A DNA stretch of 64,000 bases from Palsa-504 sp963753195. GTDB lineage: Bacteria > Actinomycetota > Actinomycetes > Streptosporangiales > Streptosporangiaceae. This document shows positions 26,601-33,683 of this stretch, in pieces. Both the position numbers and the translations under genes were made by a program. Position 1 is the stretch's first letter. Every line of letters begins with the position of its first letter. The notes under the pieces are model-generated. The model was not told the DNA's origin, made no database searches, and saw only the letters and a list, made by a program, of their open reading frames with translations. Location of the stretch: assembly GCA_963753195.1 (NCBI GenBank), contig CAVWBH010000001.1:62001-126000 (forward strand). Direction: 5' to 3'.

Positions 26601-27487
26601 GGCGAATCTCCAAGCAGCACTTCGACCGGTCTGGCACGCTGGCCGAGCAGACCACGTTCACCTGGGACGGCGCCGTCCTGGCCGAGGAATCCTCCGGCCT
26701 GCCGGAGGCCGTCCGCCGCCGCGTGACCTGGGACTACCGGCCCGGCACGTTCACTCCGCTCACCCAGTCCGAGAGCGTGCCCACCGGCGACGCGGCGGCG
26801 GAAGGCGCTGGCGAGCGGTTCTACGCCATCGTCACCGACCAGGTGGGCACGCCCGCCGAGCTGGTCGCCGCCGACGGGACGGTCGCCGGTTACCAGCAGC
26901 ACACGCTGTGGGGCGGCACCCTGTGGCACCCCGCTGGCCCGGCCACCCCGCTGCGGTTCCCCGGCCAGTATTACGACGCCGAGACCGGCCTGCACTACAA
27001 CCAGCAGCGCTACTACGACCCCGTGACCGGCAGCTACCTCACGCCGGACCCGCTCGGCCTCGCCCCCGCGCCGAATCCCCACGCCTACGTCCCCAACCCC
27101 CTTCTGCAGTCCGACCCCCTCGGCCTGATGTCGTGCCGTCCGGACGGAAGCCAAGATGATGCCTCGGCAAGGGACGCGGATACGGCTTGCGGGCCGAGCT
27201 TCATTGCCAGGTCGAGCGGAGAGGTTGTCCGCATCCCGGACGGGGCGATCGGGCCCATTCCGGTCCGGGGCGGAAACGGATTCCAGTTCACCGACGGCAG
27301 CGGCGGAGGCCCGCTTGACTCCAAGGTGGCAGGGATCCGGGTGATGGACCCAGTGACCTCGGGCAAGTATCAATATCCCCATGGTTATGTGTCCTACTTC
27401 AATGAACTTGGCCAGGCGGTGAGTCCGTTCACTGGCCGGACGATCGCACCGTCCGACCCGCTTTGGCACTGGGCATGGAGGTCGTGA
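23684..27487 (+). CDS. RHS/YD-repeat polymorphic toxin protein
   Basis: 1267 aa from GTG 23684. Residues 1-100 are a degenerate SRPDAPDAARS repeat. A DUF6531-like pre-repeat domain follows (GDPVDVATGDVVLFQDDVSLPG). About 900 residues of YD repeats (pattern YDxxGxLxxxxxxxG) come next, then the RHS core end RYYDPVTGSYLTPDPLGL. After a second DPLGL begins a separate C-terminal domain of about 110 aa, the presumed toxin, with IPVRGGNGFQFTDG, YPHGYVSYFNELGQ and a WHWAW end. No signal peptide is seen, so export would depend on a dedicated route. Followed with one-base overlap (TGATG) by the presumed immunity gene. Confidence 0.92.
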   Translation: MSDRFTDLPDEALPRLDRAADAQRRWSPSRPDAADVARSPSRPDAPDAARSAPRPDAPDAPDAARSPAVDAARGPDLRSEVLDRARWIPDAAGDPAVAARSASDIPQAGDPVDVATGDVVLFQDDVSLPGVMPLVISRAYRSSWRAGRWFGASWASSFDEQLQVMPDRIVGVFADGRVLTWLRDPAEDGPGPLTGLPVTGPRWRLARAGDGAFTVTDPQAGLVRRFEGRGRDLPLVSVTDRAGRQVCFSYTSLGEPAWITHSGGYRIRAEMAGGRIAGLRLAGADGSEIPLTGYRYDEAGNLARVVDGSGQALRFSYDSDGRLAGWRDRNGISYRYSYDKLGRCVAGWGPGGAMSGRFAYGDRVTWWTDAGGAVTIYQLDSSSRVTAVTSPLGHVTHVWYDEYGRVTARADPLGRLTRYGYDERGDLTCITRPDGSQARASYTESGLPVALDAGGSSWRQEYDRRGNLVRRIAPDQAVTSYGYDGRGNLASVTGPLGETTTVECDPAGLPVAVTGPGGGCVRYTRDVAGRLTSITAPDGPVTELTWTAGGQLAAQVFPDGTSEQREYDAEGNLVSYLSPSGQRTRYEYGPFDQLTAVTGPDGTRTEFRYDHAVRLTAVSRAGLTWRYEYDAAGQVVTETDFNGAVTRYAYDPAGQLTGRVNAVGQEVSYRYDELGRLVRREAGAAVTSFGYDPAGRLVRARNPDAEITLSRDPFGRVTAETCNDRTVLSSFDRAGHRLRRVTPGGVQQRWRYDGAGQPVLLEVAGHTLRFGYDQAGRETRRDLPGGVALTQEWDTVGQLALQLLAPADHLAAVPPDGLAAVPPGGLARRAYAYQADGCLVGVDDLLAGSRRFTLDGGGRVAEVSGPQWAEQYRYDPAGNVASARWSSPPPETAGRWLSADLQGPRDRAGTLITSAGTVRYRHDRQGRVIRRQRSRISRKPDVWSYEWDPDDRLSAVATPDGSTWRYRYDPLGRRISKQHFDRSGTLAEQTTFTWDGAVLAEESSGLPEAVRRRVTWDYRPGTFTPLTQSESVPTGDAAAEGAGERFYAIVTDQVGTPAELVAADGTVAGYQQHTLWGGTLWHPAGPATPLRFPGQYYDAETGLHYNQQRYYDPVTGSYLTPDPLGLAPAPNPHAYVPNPLLQSDPLGLMSCRPDGSQDDASARDADTACGPSFIARSSGEVVRIPDGAIGPIPVRGGNGFQFTDGSGGGPLDSKVAGIRVMDPVTSGKYQYPHGYVSYFNELGQAVSPFTGRTIAPSDPLWHWAWRS

Positions 27488-28066
27488 TGAGACTGCGGGA
27501 CCTGCTCGACCGGGATGTCGTCGGTGCTCTATTGGGCAGTCCAGAGATGGACCCGCTCACCGAGAAGGACGCTCTCCAGGAGGCACGGCTCAATGAAGTG
27601 ACCTTCGATGCCGTGCGCGGGCGCCTCGGCTTGCTCTTCGACCTCCGTGGTGCGCTGCAGTTGCGAATGGCGTATACCGGGCTGCTCGTCCTGGACGGCG
27701 TGGAAAAATTTAGCTGGAGCAGTGAACAGCGTCACACGACCCGCACGGCATGGAATGTCGTCGCCTCGCTGCCTGTGAACGAGGACGGGGTGATCAACCT
27801 AAGGCTCTTCTTCCACCCAGGCGCTGAGCTGACGGTCGTTGCCCGGAGTGCCGCCTTTTTCGCTGGCGATGTCCCTGGCCTCCCGGACACGCCGCCGGAC
27901 TTCGCTGGGAGCGACGAGGAGGTCGCCCCCAGCATGGCGTCGATGGATTCGCCATTCGAGCCGACACAGGGGACCTTTGTCACGGCGCTTTTCTTACCGG
28001 AGTGTTGCGCAGTACGAAGCGCTCGTATCCCTACGTGCGCGGCGCATACTGGGGCGTGGGCGCTGA
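27487..28066 (+). CDS. Probable immunity protein for the RHS toxin, apparent one-base frameshift near the 3' end
   Basis: The ATG overlaps the RHS stop (TGATG), the usual place for the cognate immunity gene. The protein is acidic (MRLRDLLDRDVVGALL...), soluble, with a mid-region YTGLLVLDGVEKFSW, and belongs to no family I recognise. As written, the frame continues to 28197 with implausible Cys/Arg-rich sequence. If one T at 27992-27995 is removed it reads FVTALF-YRSVAQYEALVSLR and stops at TGA 28064-28066, about 192 aa. Sequencing error or real truncation cannot be told apart here. Slightly lower GC than the RHS core, as is common for toxin-immunity tips. Confidence 0.55.
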
Positions 28067-28514
28067 GACGCGATTCGTGGTGCAGCTGCATGACGCGACG
28101 ACGCTGCACTTCGACTTCCGGCTGCAGTCGGGTGATGTATTGCGCTCGTGGGCGGTACCTAAGGGACCGTCCCTCGACCCGGGAGTGCGGAGGCTAGCGG
28201 TCCCGGTCGAGGACCATTCCTTGTCAGCCGGCGAGTTCGAGGGCGTGCATGAGGGCCAGCGGCGCGGGACCGGCGCGGTGATCATCTGGGATGAGGGGAC
28301 CGCCGATGTCATCCGGGACGAGCCGGGCCACGTCTCCTTTGTCCTGCACGGCCGCAAGCTGTCCGGTGGCTTCGCGCTGACGCGGACCGGCCCGAAGCGC
28401 TGGATCATGGTCAAGGTCCGGGACGAAGGCGCCCGCCCGGGCTCGGACATCGTCGCGGAAGAGCCGGCCAGCGTCCGGAGCGGCAAGACCTGGATGCAAT
28501 TGCGTGAGCAATGA
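28056..28514 (+). CDS. Stand-alone LigD-type 3'-phosphoesterase domain protein
   Basis: About 152 aa from GTG 28056; the frame is open from 28002. It matches the phosphoesterase module of the NHEJ ligase LigD: HDATTLHFDFRL supplies the His-x5-His-x-Asp metal/catalytic set, SWAVPKGPSLDP follows, and EDHSL supplies the third His. The Tyr usually found four residues later is absent (HSLSAGEF), and the EGEYGAG segment is altered to EGQRRGTG. Such single-domain proteins trim 3' phosphate or ribonucleotide ends during break repair. No ligase, polymerase or Ku gene is nearby. It overlaps the immunity gene's inferred stop by 11 bases. Confidence 0.8.
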   Translation: MGAETRFVVQLHDATTLHFDFRLQSGDVLRSWAVPKGPSLDPGVRRLAVPVEDHSLSAGEFEGVHEGQRRGTGAVIIWDEGTADVIRDEPGHVSFVLHGRKLSGGFALTRTGPKRWIMVKVRDEGARPGSDIVAEEPASVRSGKTWMQLREQ

Positions 28515-29208
28515 ACAAATCATCGCTGTGCCGGGACTCTCCGGTTATGCGCCGGCACAGTGACGCTCGGTAGCTCACGGATGGCCTGTCTGGAATACCT
28601 GCTAAAGACCGCGATAGCGCCGCCGGGCCGGCCCCAAAAGCGGCCGTGCGCCCCATAGGGCCGAGGCGCGGACGACGAGCGACTCCTGTCCTGTTCGCCC
28701 CATCTGACTCCAGCAGCAGGGCCCGTTCTCATATAGCGGTAGCCTGCGAATGGGCCGAGTGTGCGCGCATTTAGGGCCGGGCCGTCGGCGATGATGACGT
28801 GTGGCTGCGCGTGCGCCGCCGTCTGCGGCGCTCACGGGTTGTCGTCAGGCCGACGCGACGAGGCGCGGCGGGTTAACGCCGGTGTACGGCTAAAGCACTC
28901 TTAATGAGCCGGTGTCCGGATCGGTGCGAGGTCGGCAACGCGGGTAACGGTCATGCGGGCTCGCCTCGGTGCAGGGAATGCGCCGTCCGCTCGGCGTCGG
29001 CCGGTTCGGTTTGCGGCTTGCCCGGCTAACGGCTTGAGGTATGCAGCCGCATACCGATGGTTACTTCGGCCTATCGGCTGCGCCCGCCGAGATGACCGTC
29101 GTCGTCTTCAGCGCAGGGCGCGTATTCTCAACGCGGGGGGCCGATGTGCTTATCGGCAGACTATCAACTAATGTAGTGCACAATTCAACGAGAGAAACAG
29201 GAGCACAC
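28515..29208. other. Gene-free stretch upstream of lsr2
   Basis: About 690 bases with no convincing coding frame on either strand; short ORFs here lack GC3 bias or ribosome binding sites. The last 60 bases are AT-rich (TATCAACTAATGTAG region near 29162) and likely hold the lsr2 promoter. Confidence 0.5.
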
Positions 29209-29547
29209 GTGGCCCAGAAGATTCAGACGCTGTTCATCGATGACATCGATGGCACGGAGGCTGAGGGCACCGTCCGCTTTGGGCTGGATGGTGCCGAGTA
29301 CGAGATCGACCTGAACGCAAAGCACGCCGACGCACTGCGGAAGGCTTTGGCCAAGTACATTGACGCTGCCCGGCGCAGCACGGGGACGGCGCGGCGGCCG
29401 GCCCGCACCGGACGCAGGGCGTCGGCCAGCGGGGTGAATACGACGGAAGTCCGCGAGTGGGCCAAGGCCCAGGGCATCGAGGTCAAGGACCGCGGGCGGG
29501 TGCCAGCCGAATTGGTGGTCAGGTTCCGGGCGGCAACGGGCAGCTAG
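29209..29547 (+). CDS. lsr2: Lsr2 nucleoid-associated protein
   Basis: 112 aa from GTG 29209, with AGGAG at 29199-29203. The N-terminal dimerisation domain (MAQKIQTLFIDDIDGTEAEGTVRFGLDGAEYEIDL) and the C-terminal DNA-binding domain with the hook region are both present. In the hook the canonical RGR AT-hook motif appears shifted: the sequence reads EVKDRGRVPAELVVRF near the C-terminus. A basic linker (TARRPARTGRR) joins them. Lsr2 silences AT-rich, often horizontally acquired DNA in actinobacteria, as H-NS does in enterics. Monocistronic, with a strong hairpin terminator downstream. Confidence 0.95.
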   Translation: MAQKIQTLFIDDIDGTEAEGTVRFGLDGAEYEIDLNAKHADALRKALAKYIDAARRSTGTARRPARTGRRASASGVNTTEVREWAKAQGIEVKDRGRVPAELVVRFRAATGS

Positions 29548-29672
29548 GCCTGCCCACGGTGCTATTTCGCGGCCTGCAGTCGGACGCCGACCCGTGTGAG
29601 CCCGTGTGCGCCGAACACCCGGCAGGTCCGGCTGGATTAACCGCTTCAGTACCGTGACGCTTTTCGTGGATC

Positions 29673-29712
29673 CTGTGCCCTCCGGCGATCGATAGGTCGC
29701 CGGAGGGCACAG
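29673..29712 (+). terminator. Strong hairpin downstream of lsr2
   Basis: A perfect 16-bp stem, left arm 29673-29688 and right arm 29697-29712, with an 8-base loop. No U-tract follows, as is common for actinobacterial terminators. Confidence 0.75.
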
Positions 29713-29924
29713 ATCTCTGCAGGCGCGGCTGAGCCGTGCCTGGCCGAGCGTTCTCCGCTAGGTCTGGGCCCCGCGAGCCAGGCCAGGGATTGCTGCGGTC
29801 AGGGCTCTGGAGGCGGCAAACAATGGTTTCGCAGGGGCCGCCCGGGCAAGAATTCCTCGACTGTCCCGTGATACCCCGGCCTGCGGGCTGGCAGCACTAT
29901 TTTCGCGGCGACACGGTCTCGGCC

Positions 29925-29984
29925 TCAAAACGGGTGAAGCGCCGCTCATGTCATGCTCGCGGCCCCCATAGCGGCTACCGCCAG
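29925..29984. repeat. Direct repeat copy A: duplicated 3' end of cobS
   Basis: About 60 bases nearly identical to 31515-31574, starting TCAAAACGGG and ending GCGGCTACCGCCAG. Differences are one substitution, a few bases in the middle and one extra C. Relative to cobS it carries the last 11 codons plus downstream sequence, so it is a copy rather than a gene. Confidence 0.8.
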
Positions 29985-30090
29985 CGCGCGGTGAGTGGAT
30001 TTGCGCACTAATCCTGGGTCGTAGGGTGGCCTGGTGTCCTCGTATGTGAGGACGGCGCGGACCGGCCGAGTGCCATGTTGGCCCGGGCAG

Positions 30091-30128
30091 GTTATGAGCC
30101 CACAGTGTCGTTATGAGCCCACAGTGTC
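30091..30128. repeat. 19-bp perfect tandem duplication at the 3' end of the PQQ-propeller gene
   Basis: GTTATGAGCCCACAGTGTC occurs at 30091-30109 and again at 30110-30128. The second copy contains the last codons and the TAA stop of the gene. Confidence 0.9.
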
Positions 30129-31262
30129 AGGGAGCTTGCCCGTCGCCCCGAGCTTGTAGGCGATGATCATGTCCCGCTGCGTAGGGGGCAATGCGGCGCC
30201 GGCGCCGGCGATGACGTAGTCGCCGTCGACGGCGACGGGCGCGTTGCTCCCGGCGGACATCGGCGTCTTGAACAAGATGGCGCCGGTGGCCGCGTCCAGC
30301 GCGTACAGGTCGCCGTGGAAGGTGGTGGTGAGCACGACGCCGTTGGTCACCGTTGCAGCGCCGTACGGCGAGGACGGAAGCGGGGTGTCCCACGCGACGG
30401 TGCCCGTGTCCTGGTTGACCGCGACCAACTCGCCGGCGGCCTTCTCGATGTCCTCGAATATGGCGACCTCCGACAGGGTGTAGCCGCCCGGGGTCGTCGG
30501 TAGGGAAAGGTCATTGACGGCGGCGAAGGTGGTGGAACCGTTGCTGGCCAGCTGGGTCACGATGCCGCCGTAAGTGCTTGGCTCGAGGCAGTAGCGCGCC
30601 TGCAGGACGCCGCCCGAGGTGGGCGTGGCGTGCTCGGTGAGCAGCCCGTCGTTCTCGTGCCCGTCGTGCCCGCCCACCGGGCGCTGCCATAGCAGCTTGC
30701 CGGTCTGGGCGTCCAGTTCGATGAGGATGCCGGCCTTGCCACCGTCGATCACCACCGGCCGCCCGTGCGCGGTGCTGAGTACCGGCGGGTCCTGCAGATC
30801 CCAGTCGTACAGGTCGTGCGGGGTGAGCTGGTAGTACCACAGCAGCTTCCCGGCCGGGCTCAGCTTGACCACTGAGTCGGTATACAGGTCAGGGCCGGGC
30901 CGGCTGCTGCCCAGCGGGTATTTCTTGGTGCCGAAGATCGGGGCGGGGTTGCCGATGCCGAGGTAGATGTTGCCCTGGGCGTCGAACGACGGCGGGTACC
31001 ACAGCCCGCCGCCGGAGTTGACGCCCGGGTTGCCCCACAGGTCCTGGACCGGGGCGGTCCCGGTGACCGCCGTGCCGTGCTCAGACGGGCACGCCAGGGT
31101 GCTCGGGCTGCTACTGCTGCTGCTTCCCGAGCAGCCAGCGATCAGGCCTGCCGCGACCATGAGCGCCGCGCCCGCCACCGCGGGCTGGCGGCCGCCGACC
31201 GTACCGGATTCCCTGCTCACCGCTCGCGCTCCCGTATTCCCGTCATTGAACAACTCAGCCAT
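30111..31262 (-). CDS. PQQ-binding-like beta-propeller lipoprotein, apparently lacking its N-terminal blades
   Basis: 383 aa. A lipobox LIAGC near residue 44 follows a hydrophobic stretch, so this is a secreted lipoprotein. The body matches the middle and C-terminal parts of quinoprotein dehydrogenase-like propellers (DLWGNPGVNSGGGLWYPP, GSSRPGPDLYTDS, HDLYDWDLQDPP, and a late propeller strand DLYALDAATGAILF). The usual first blades, some 120-160 residues, are missing: the protein jumps from a short Ser-rich linker to the middle. The frame is intact, so an in-frame internal deletion is inferred. Function, if any, is uncertain. It lies between the two copies of a 60-bp direct repeat. Confidence 0.8.
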   Translation of the reverse strand: MAELFNDGNTGARAVSRESGTVGGRQPAVAGAALMVAAGLIAGCSGSSSSSSPSTLACPSEHGTAVTGTAPVQDLWGNPGVNSGGGLWYPPSFDAQGNIYLGIGNPAPIFGTKKYPLGSSRPGPDLYTDSVVKLSPAGKLLWYYQLTPHDLYDWDLQDPPVLSTAHGRPVVIDGGKAGILIELDAQTGKLLWQRPVGGHDGHENDGLLTEHATPTSGGVLQARYCLEPSTYGGIVTQLASNGSTTFAAVNDLSLPTTPGGYTLSEVAIFEDIEKAAGELVAVNQDTGTVAWDTPLPSSPYGAATVTNGVVLTTTFHGDLYALDAATGAILFKTPMSAGSNAPVAVDGDYVIAGAGAALPPTQRDMIIAYKLGATGKLPDTVGS

Positions 31263-31514
31263 AGCCCGGCCTGCCTAACCGGCTAACGCCGCGACCAAAT
31301 CACCTACTTCAAGTACCAGCCGAACGGCGCGACCGGCGTCTGCCGGACCTCCTCAGGCAGCCCGACTTCCGAGTCGGCCCGTCGCCTACTACGACGGCGG
31401 AGGCGCTCGGAACTCATCGCGGGAACGCGGCCGGCGGGACGAGATAGTGCGGCCCGTATCCTCCACGCCGTCAACCGCCCCAGTGGCTTGCGCATTTATG
31501 TGGCCGAAGTCAGG

Positions 31515-31574
31515 TCAAAACGGGCGAAGCGCCGGACCGTGTCATGCTCGCGGCCCCATAGCGGCTACCGCCAG
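31515..31574. repeat. Direct repeat copy B (cobS 3' end)
   Basis: Partner of the copy at 29925-29984. This copy includes the genuine cobS stop (31542-31544) and last codons, so it is the parent copy. Confidence 0.8.
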
Positions 31575-32381
31575 GGCGGCGGTGGTCGCTACCTCTATGA
31601 TCGCGCCCAGCACATCCCCGGTGACGCCGCCCAGGCGGCGCACCGCATGGCGCTGCAGGACGAAGCCGGCCACCAGGCCCGCCGCGATGGCCGCCGGGAG
31701 CGACCAGCCGAGCGGCTCGCCGATGACGGCCGCGGAGACCGCCACCGCCCCGGCCGCGGCCGCGAGCACCGTCAGGGTGATCGCCGCCGGGATCACCGGC
31801 CGGACCGTCCCGGCCACGAGCGCGCCGAGGCCCTCCCGCCGGGCGGCCCGGACCCCCCGGCGGCAGGCCCAGGTGAGCGCCAGCCTCCCGGTCACCACCG
31901 CGACGATCAGGGCGGCGGGCCCGCGGCCGTCCCCTTCGGCCTCGGCGTGCGCCAGCGCTGCCACCTGCGTGAGCAGGACCAGCACGAGCGTCACCGTGCC
32001 GAACGGCCCGATGTCCGAGCGCCGCATGATGTCCAGCGCGGTCGCCGCGGGCTGGCCGCTGCCCAGGCCGTCGGCCAGATCGGCCAGGCCGTCAAGGTGC
32101 AGTCCCCGGGTGAGCAGCGCCAGCGCGGCCACCGAGAGAACCGCCCCGGTGAGCGGGCCGGCGCCGAGCGGATGATCAATGAGGACCAGTACCGCCGCCG
32201 CGATGATCCCCAGCAGCAGTCCTACCGCGGGTGCCCATGTCATCGCCGCGGCCACCGTGGCCCGGTCAATGGGCTGGACCGGCGGCTCCGCCGGCGCAGC
32301 GTCCGACGGCCGACGGGCAGCATCACGCCAGGGGATGACGGTCAGCAGCGTCACCGACAGCCTCAGCCCGCTCCATCTCAT
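31542..32381 (-). CDS. cobS: Adenosylcobinamide-GDP ribazoletransferase
   Basis: 279 aa from ATG 32381; a TTG at 32411 would add ten residues. The CobS signature LHLDGLADLADGLGSG is followed by DIMRRSDIGPFG, and several hydrophobic helices run to the C-terminus. The enzyme joins adenosylcobinamide-GDP to alpha-ribazole in the last steps of cobalamin assembly, at the membrane. No other cob gene and no cobalamin riboswitch are visible in the window, so it stands apart from its pathway here. Its 3' end is duplicated 1.6 kb away. Confidence 0.92.
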   Translation of the reverse strand: MRWSGLRLSVTLLTVIPWRDAARRPSDAAPAEPPVQPIDRATVAAAMTWAPAVGLLLGIIAAAVLVLIDHPLGAGPLTGAVLSVAALALLTRGLHLDGLADLADGLGSGQPAATALDIMRRSDIGPFGTVTLVLVLLTQVAALAHAEAEGDGRGPAALIVAVVTGRLALTWACRRGVRAARREGLGALVAGTVRPVIPAAITLTVLAAAAGAVAVSAAVIGEPLGWSLPAAIAAGLVAGFVLQRHAVRRLGGVTGDVLGAIIEVATTAALAVAAMGPRA

Positions 32382-32478
32382 GCCGACGGAGCCTATCGGC
32401 AGTGCGCCCAAAGACGTAATATCTCAATATGGCCTGAACATAACTGGGCCTGACTGACCAGGATGGCGGTGGATAAGC

Positions 32479-32898
32479 GTGTCCGAGTGGTGGTCAATCG
32501 AGGTCTTCGATGCCCAGCAGCTGCCCGCCCGCCGCTGGAAGGATTCCTACCAGGACGAGCTCGTCGAGGCCGCGCTGACGAACGGCGCGGCCTACTGGGA
32601 ATGGCACGAGCATCGCTACGGCGTGATGTTCGAGGTGCTCTTTGATTCCGACGCGCAGTGGGAGGCGTTCCGCGCGCTGCCCGTGGTCCGGGCGGCCCTG
32701 GACGGGGTTCCCGATCGGGTGAACGGACTGATCATCTACCGGGGCCGCGGCGGCGGATCCGGGTCGCGGCAGCCGCGCAGGCCCAGGCCCGCTCCGGGCT
32801 CGAGCGCGATGGCCCGGCCCGAGCCGCAGGAGCAGCGGCCGCTGGACCTGGCCGAGAGCAGCCCGCCGGGGGAGCCGGATGCCGTCCTTCCCGCCTGA
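32479..32898 (+). CDS. Conserved actinobacterial hypothetical protein
   Basis: 139 aa from GTG 32479. The first 85 residues form a compact alpha/beta domain (SEWWSIEVFDAQQLPARRW...WEWHEHRYGVMFEVLF...VRAALDGVPD...GLIIYRGRGG) of a kind common in streptomycete-like genomes, with no known function. The tail (about 90-139) is Pro/Arg-rich and disordered. Starts 98 bases from the divergent cobS start. Confidence 0.75.
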   Translation: MSEWWSIEVFDAQQLPARRWKDSYQDELVEAALTNGAAYWEWHEHRYGVMFEVLFDSDAQWEAFRALPVVRAALDGVPDRVNGLIIYRGRGGGSGSRQPRRPRPAPGSSAMARPEPQEQRPLDLAESSPPGEPDAVLPA

Positions 32899-32986
32899 GC
32901 GGGCCCGGGGCGCCGCAGATACGGCTCCCGGGGGCGAAGCACCTGGCGGGACGGTGCAGGATGGGGTAATGAGGGAAACTCGAGTC

Positions 32987-33559
32987 ATGACTGACGGCCT
33001 GCGGGCCGCTATCGAGCACAGCGGCTATTATCCGGGCCTGGTGTCCGACGCGGTGGCCTCGGCGCTCGGGTCAGAACCCGTCACGGCTTACGTCGTCCAC
33101 CACGACGCGATCTTCGATCCCGGCATGGAAGTGCGCCGTCACATGACGGTGCTGGCGCTCACCCCGACCCGGCTGGTGTACTCCCACACCGACGAGCATC
33201 CGGCCGACGATCCCGACGGCCGGATGCGTGCCGAGACCAGCACCGAGGCCATCCGGTTCAGCCGGATCTCGTCCGTGGCCCTGACCCGCGTCGTCCCCGA
33301 CCCGGCCGCCTACGTGCCGGGCGTCACCATCCCGTCGGAGGTCATGCTGACGATCGGCTGGAACGTGGTCTCTCACCTGGAACTCGAGCCGGCCCACTGC
33401 GGCGATGAGAACTGCGAAGCCGATCACGGCTACCTCGGCACCATCACGGCCGACGATTTCTCGCTGCGCGTCAGCCAGGACGCCGACGGCGATGAAGCCG
33501 TTCAGGAGCTGCTCAGTTTCGCGCGAGTGCTGTCCGACGCCACGGCGGCCGCCCAGTAG
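32987..33559 (+). CDS. DUF5998 family protein
   Basis: 190 aa from ATG 32987; ATG 32969 is an alternative with a comparable site. The family pattern LRAAIEHSGYYPGLVSDAVASALG, VVHHDAIFDPGMEVRRHMTVLALTPTRLVYSHTDEH and CGDENCEADHGY (a possible metal-binding CxxxxC-H cluster) is clear. The function is unknown. It is regularly followed by an alkaline-phosphatase-superfamily gene and a sulfurtransferase in actinobacteria, as it is here. Confidence 0.85.
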   Translation: MTDGLRAAIEHSGYYPGLVSDAVASALGSEPVTAYVVHHDAIFDPGMEVRRHMTVLALTPTRLVYSHTDEHPADDPDGRMRAETSTEAIRFSRISSVALTRVVPDPAAYVPGVTIPSEVMLTIGWNVVSHLELEPAHCGDENCEADHGYLGTITADDFSLRVSQDADGDEAVQELLSFARVLSDATAAAQ

Positions 33560-33683
33560 CTGTGCTACGGCTGCCGGATTCCTGAGGGTTTGGCCATTGT
33601 TTTGCCGCTGACAGCCGGCCAGTGGCACGATGTTCCGGGCAGACGGGCAGTGGCACCGACGAGTAGCAGATGAGGATTCCCGC

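Noticed and set aside
30036..30053. Hairpin GTCCTC-N6-GAGGAC as terminator for the PQQ gene
   Set aside because: Only a six-base stem without supporting context; such stems are frequent in GC-rich intergenic DNA.
31304..31495. 63-aa minus-strand ORF between the PQQ gene and cobS
   Set aside because: No ribosome binding site, no family and weak codon bias; could be a fragment but nothing supports it.
31800..32480. Cobalamin riboswitch near cobS
   Set aside because: No conserved B12-box-like sequence or long leader was seen upstream of cobS.
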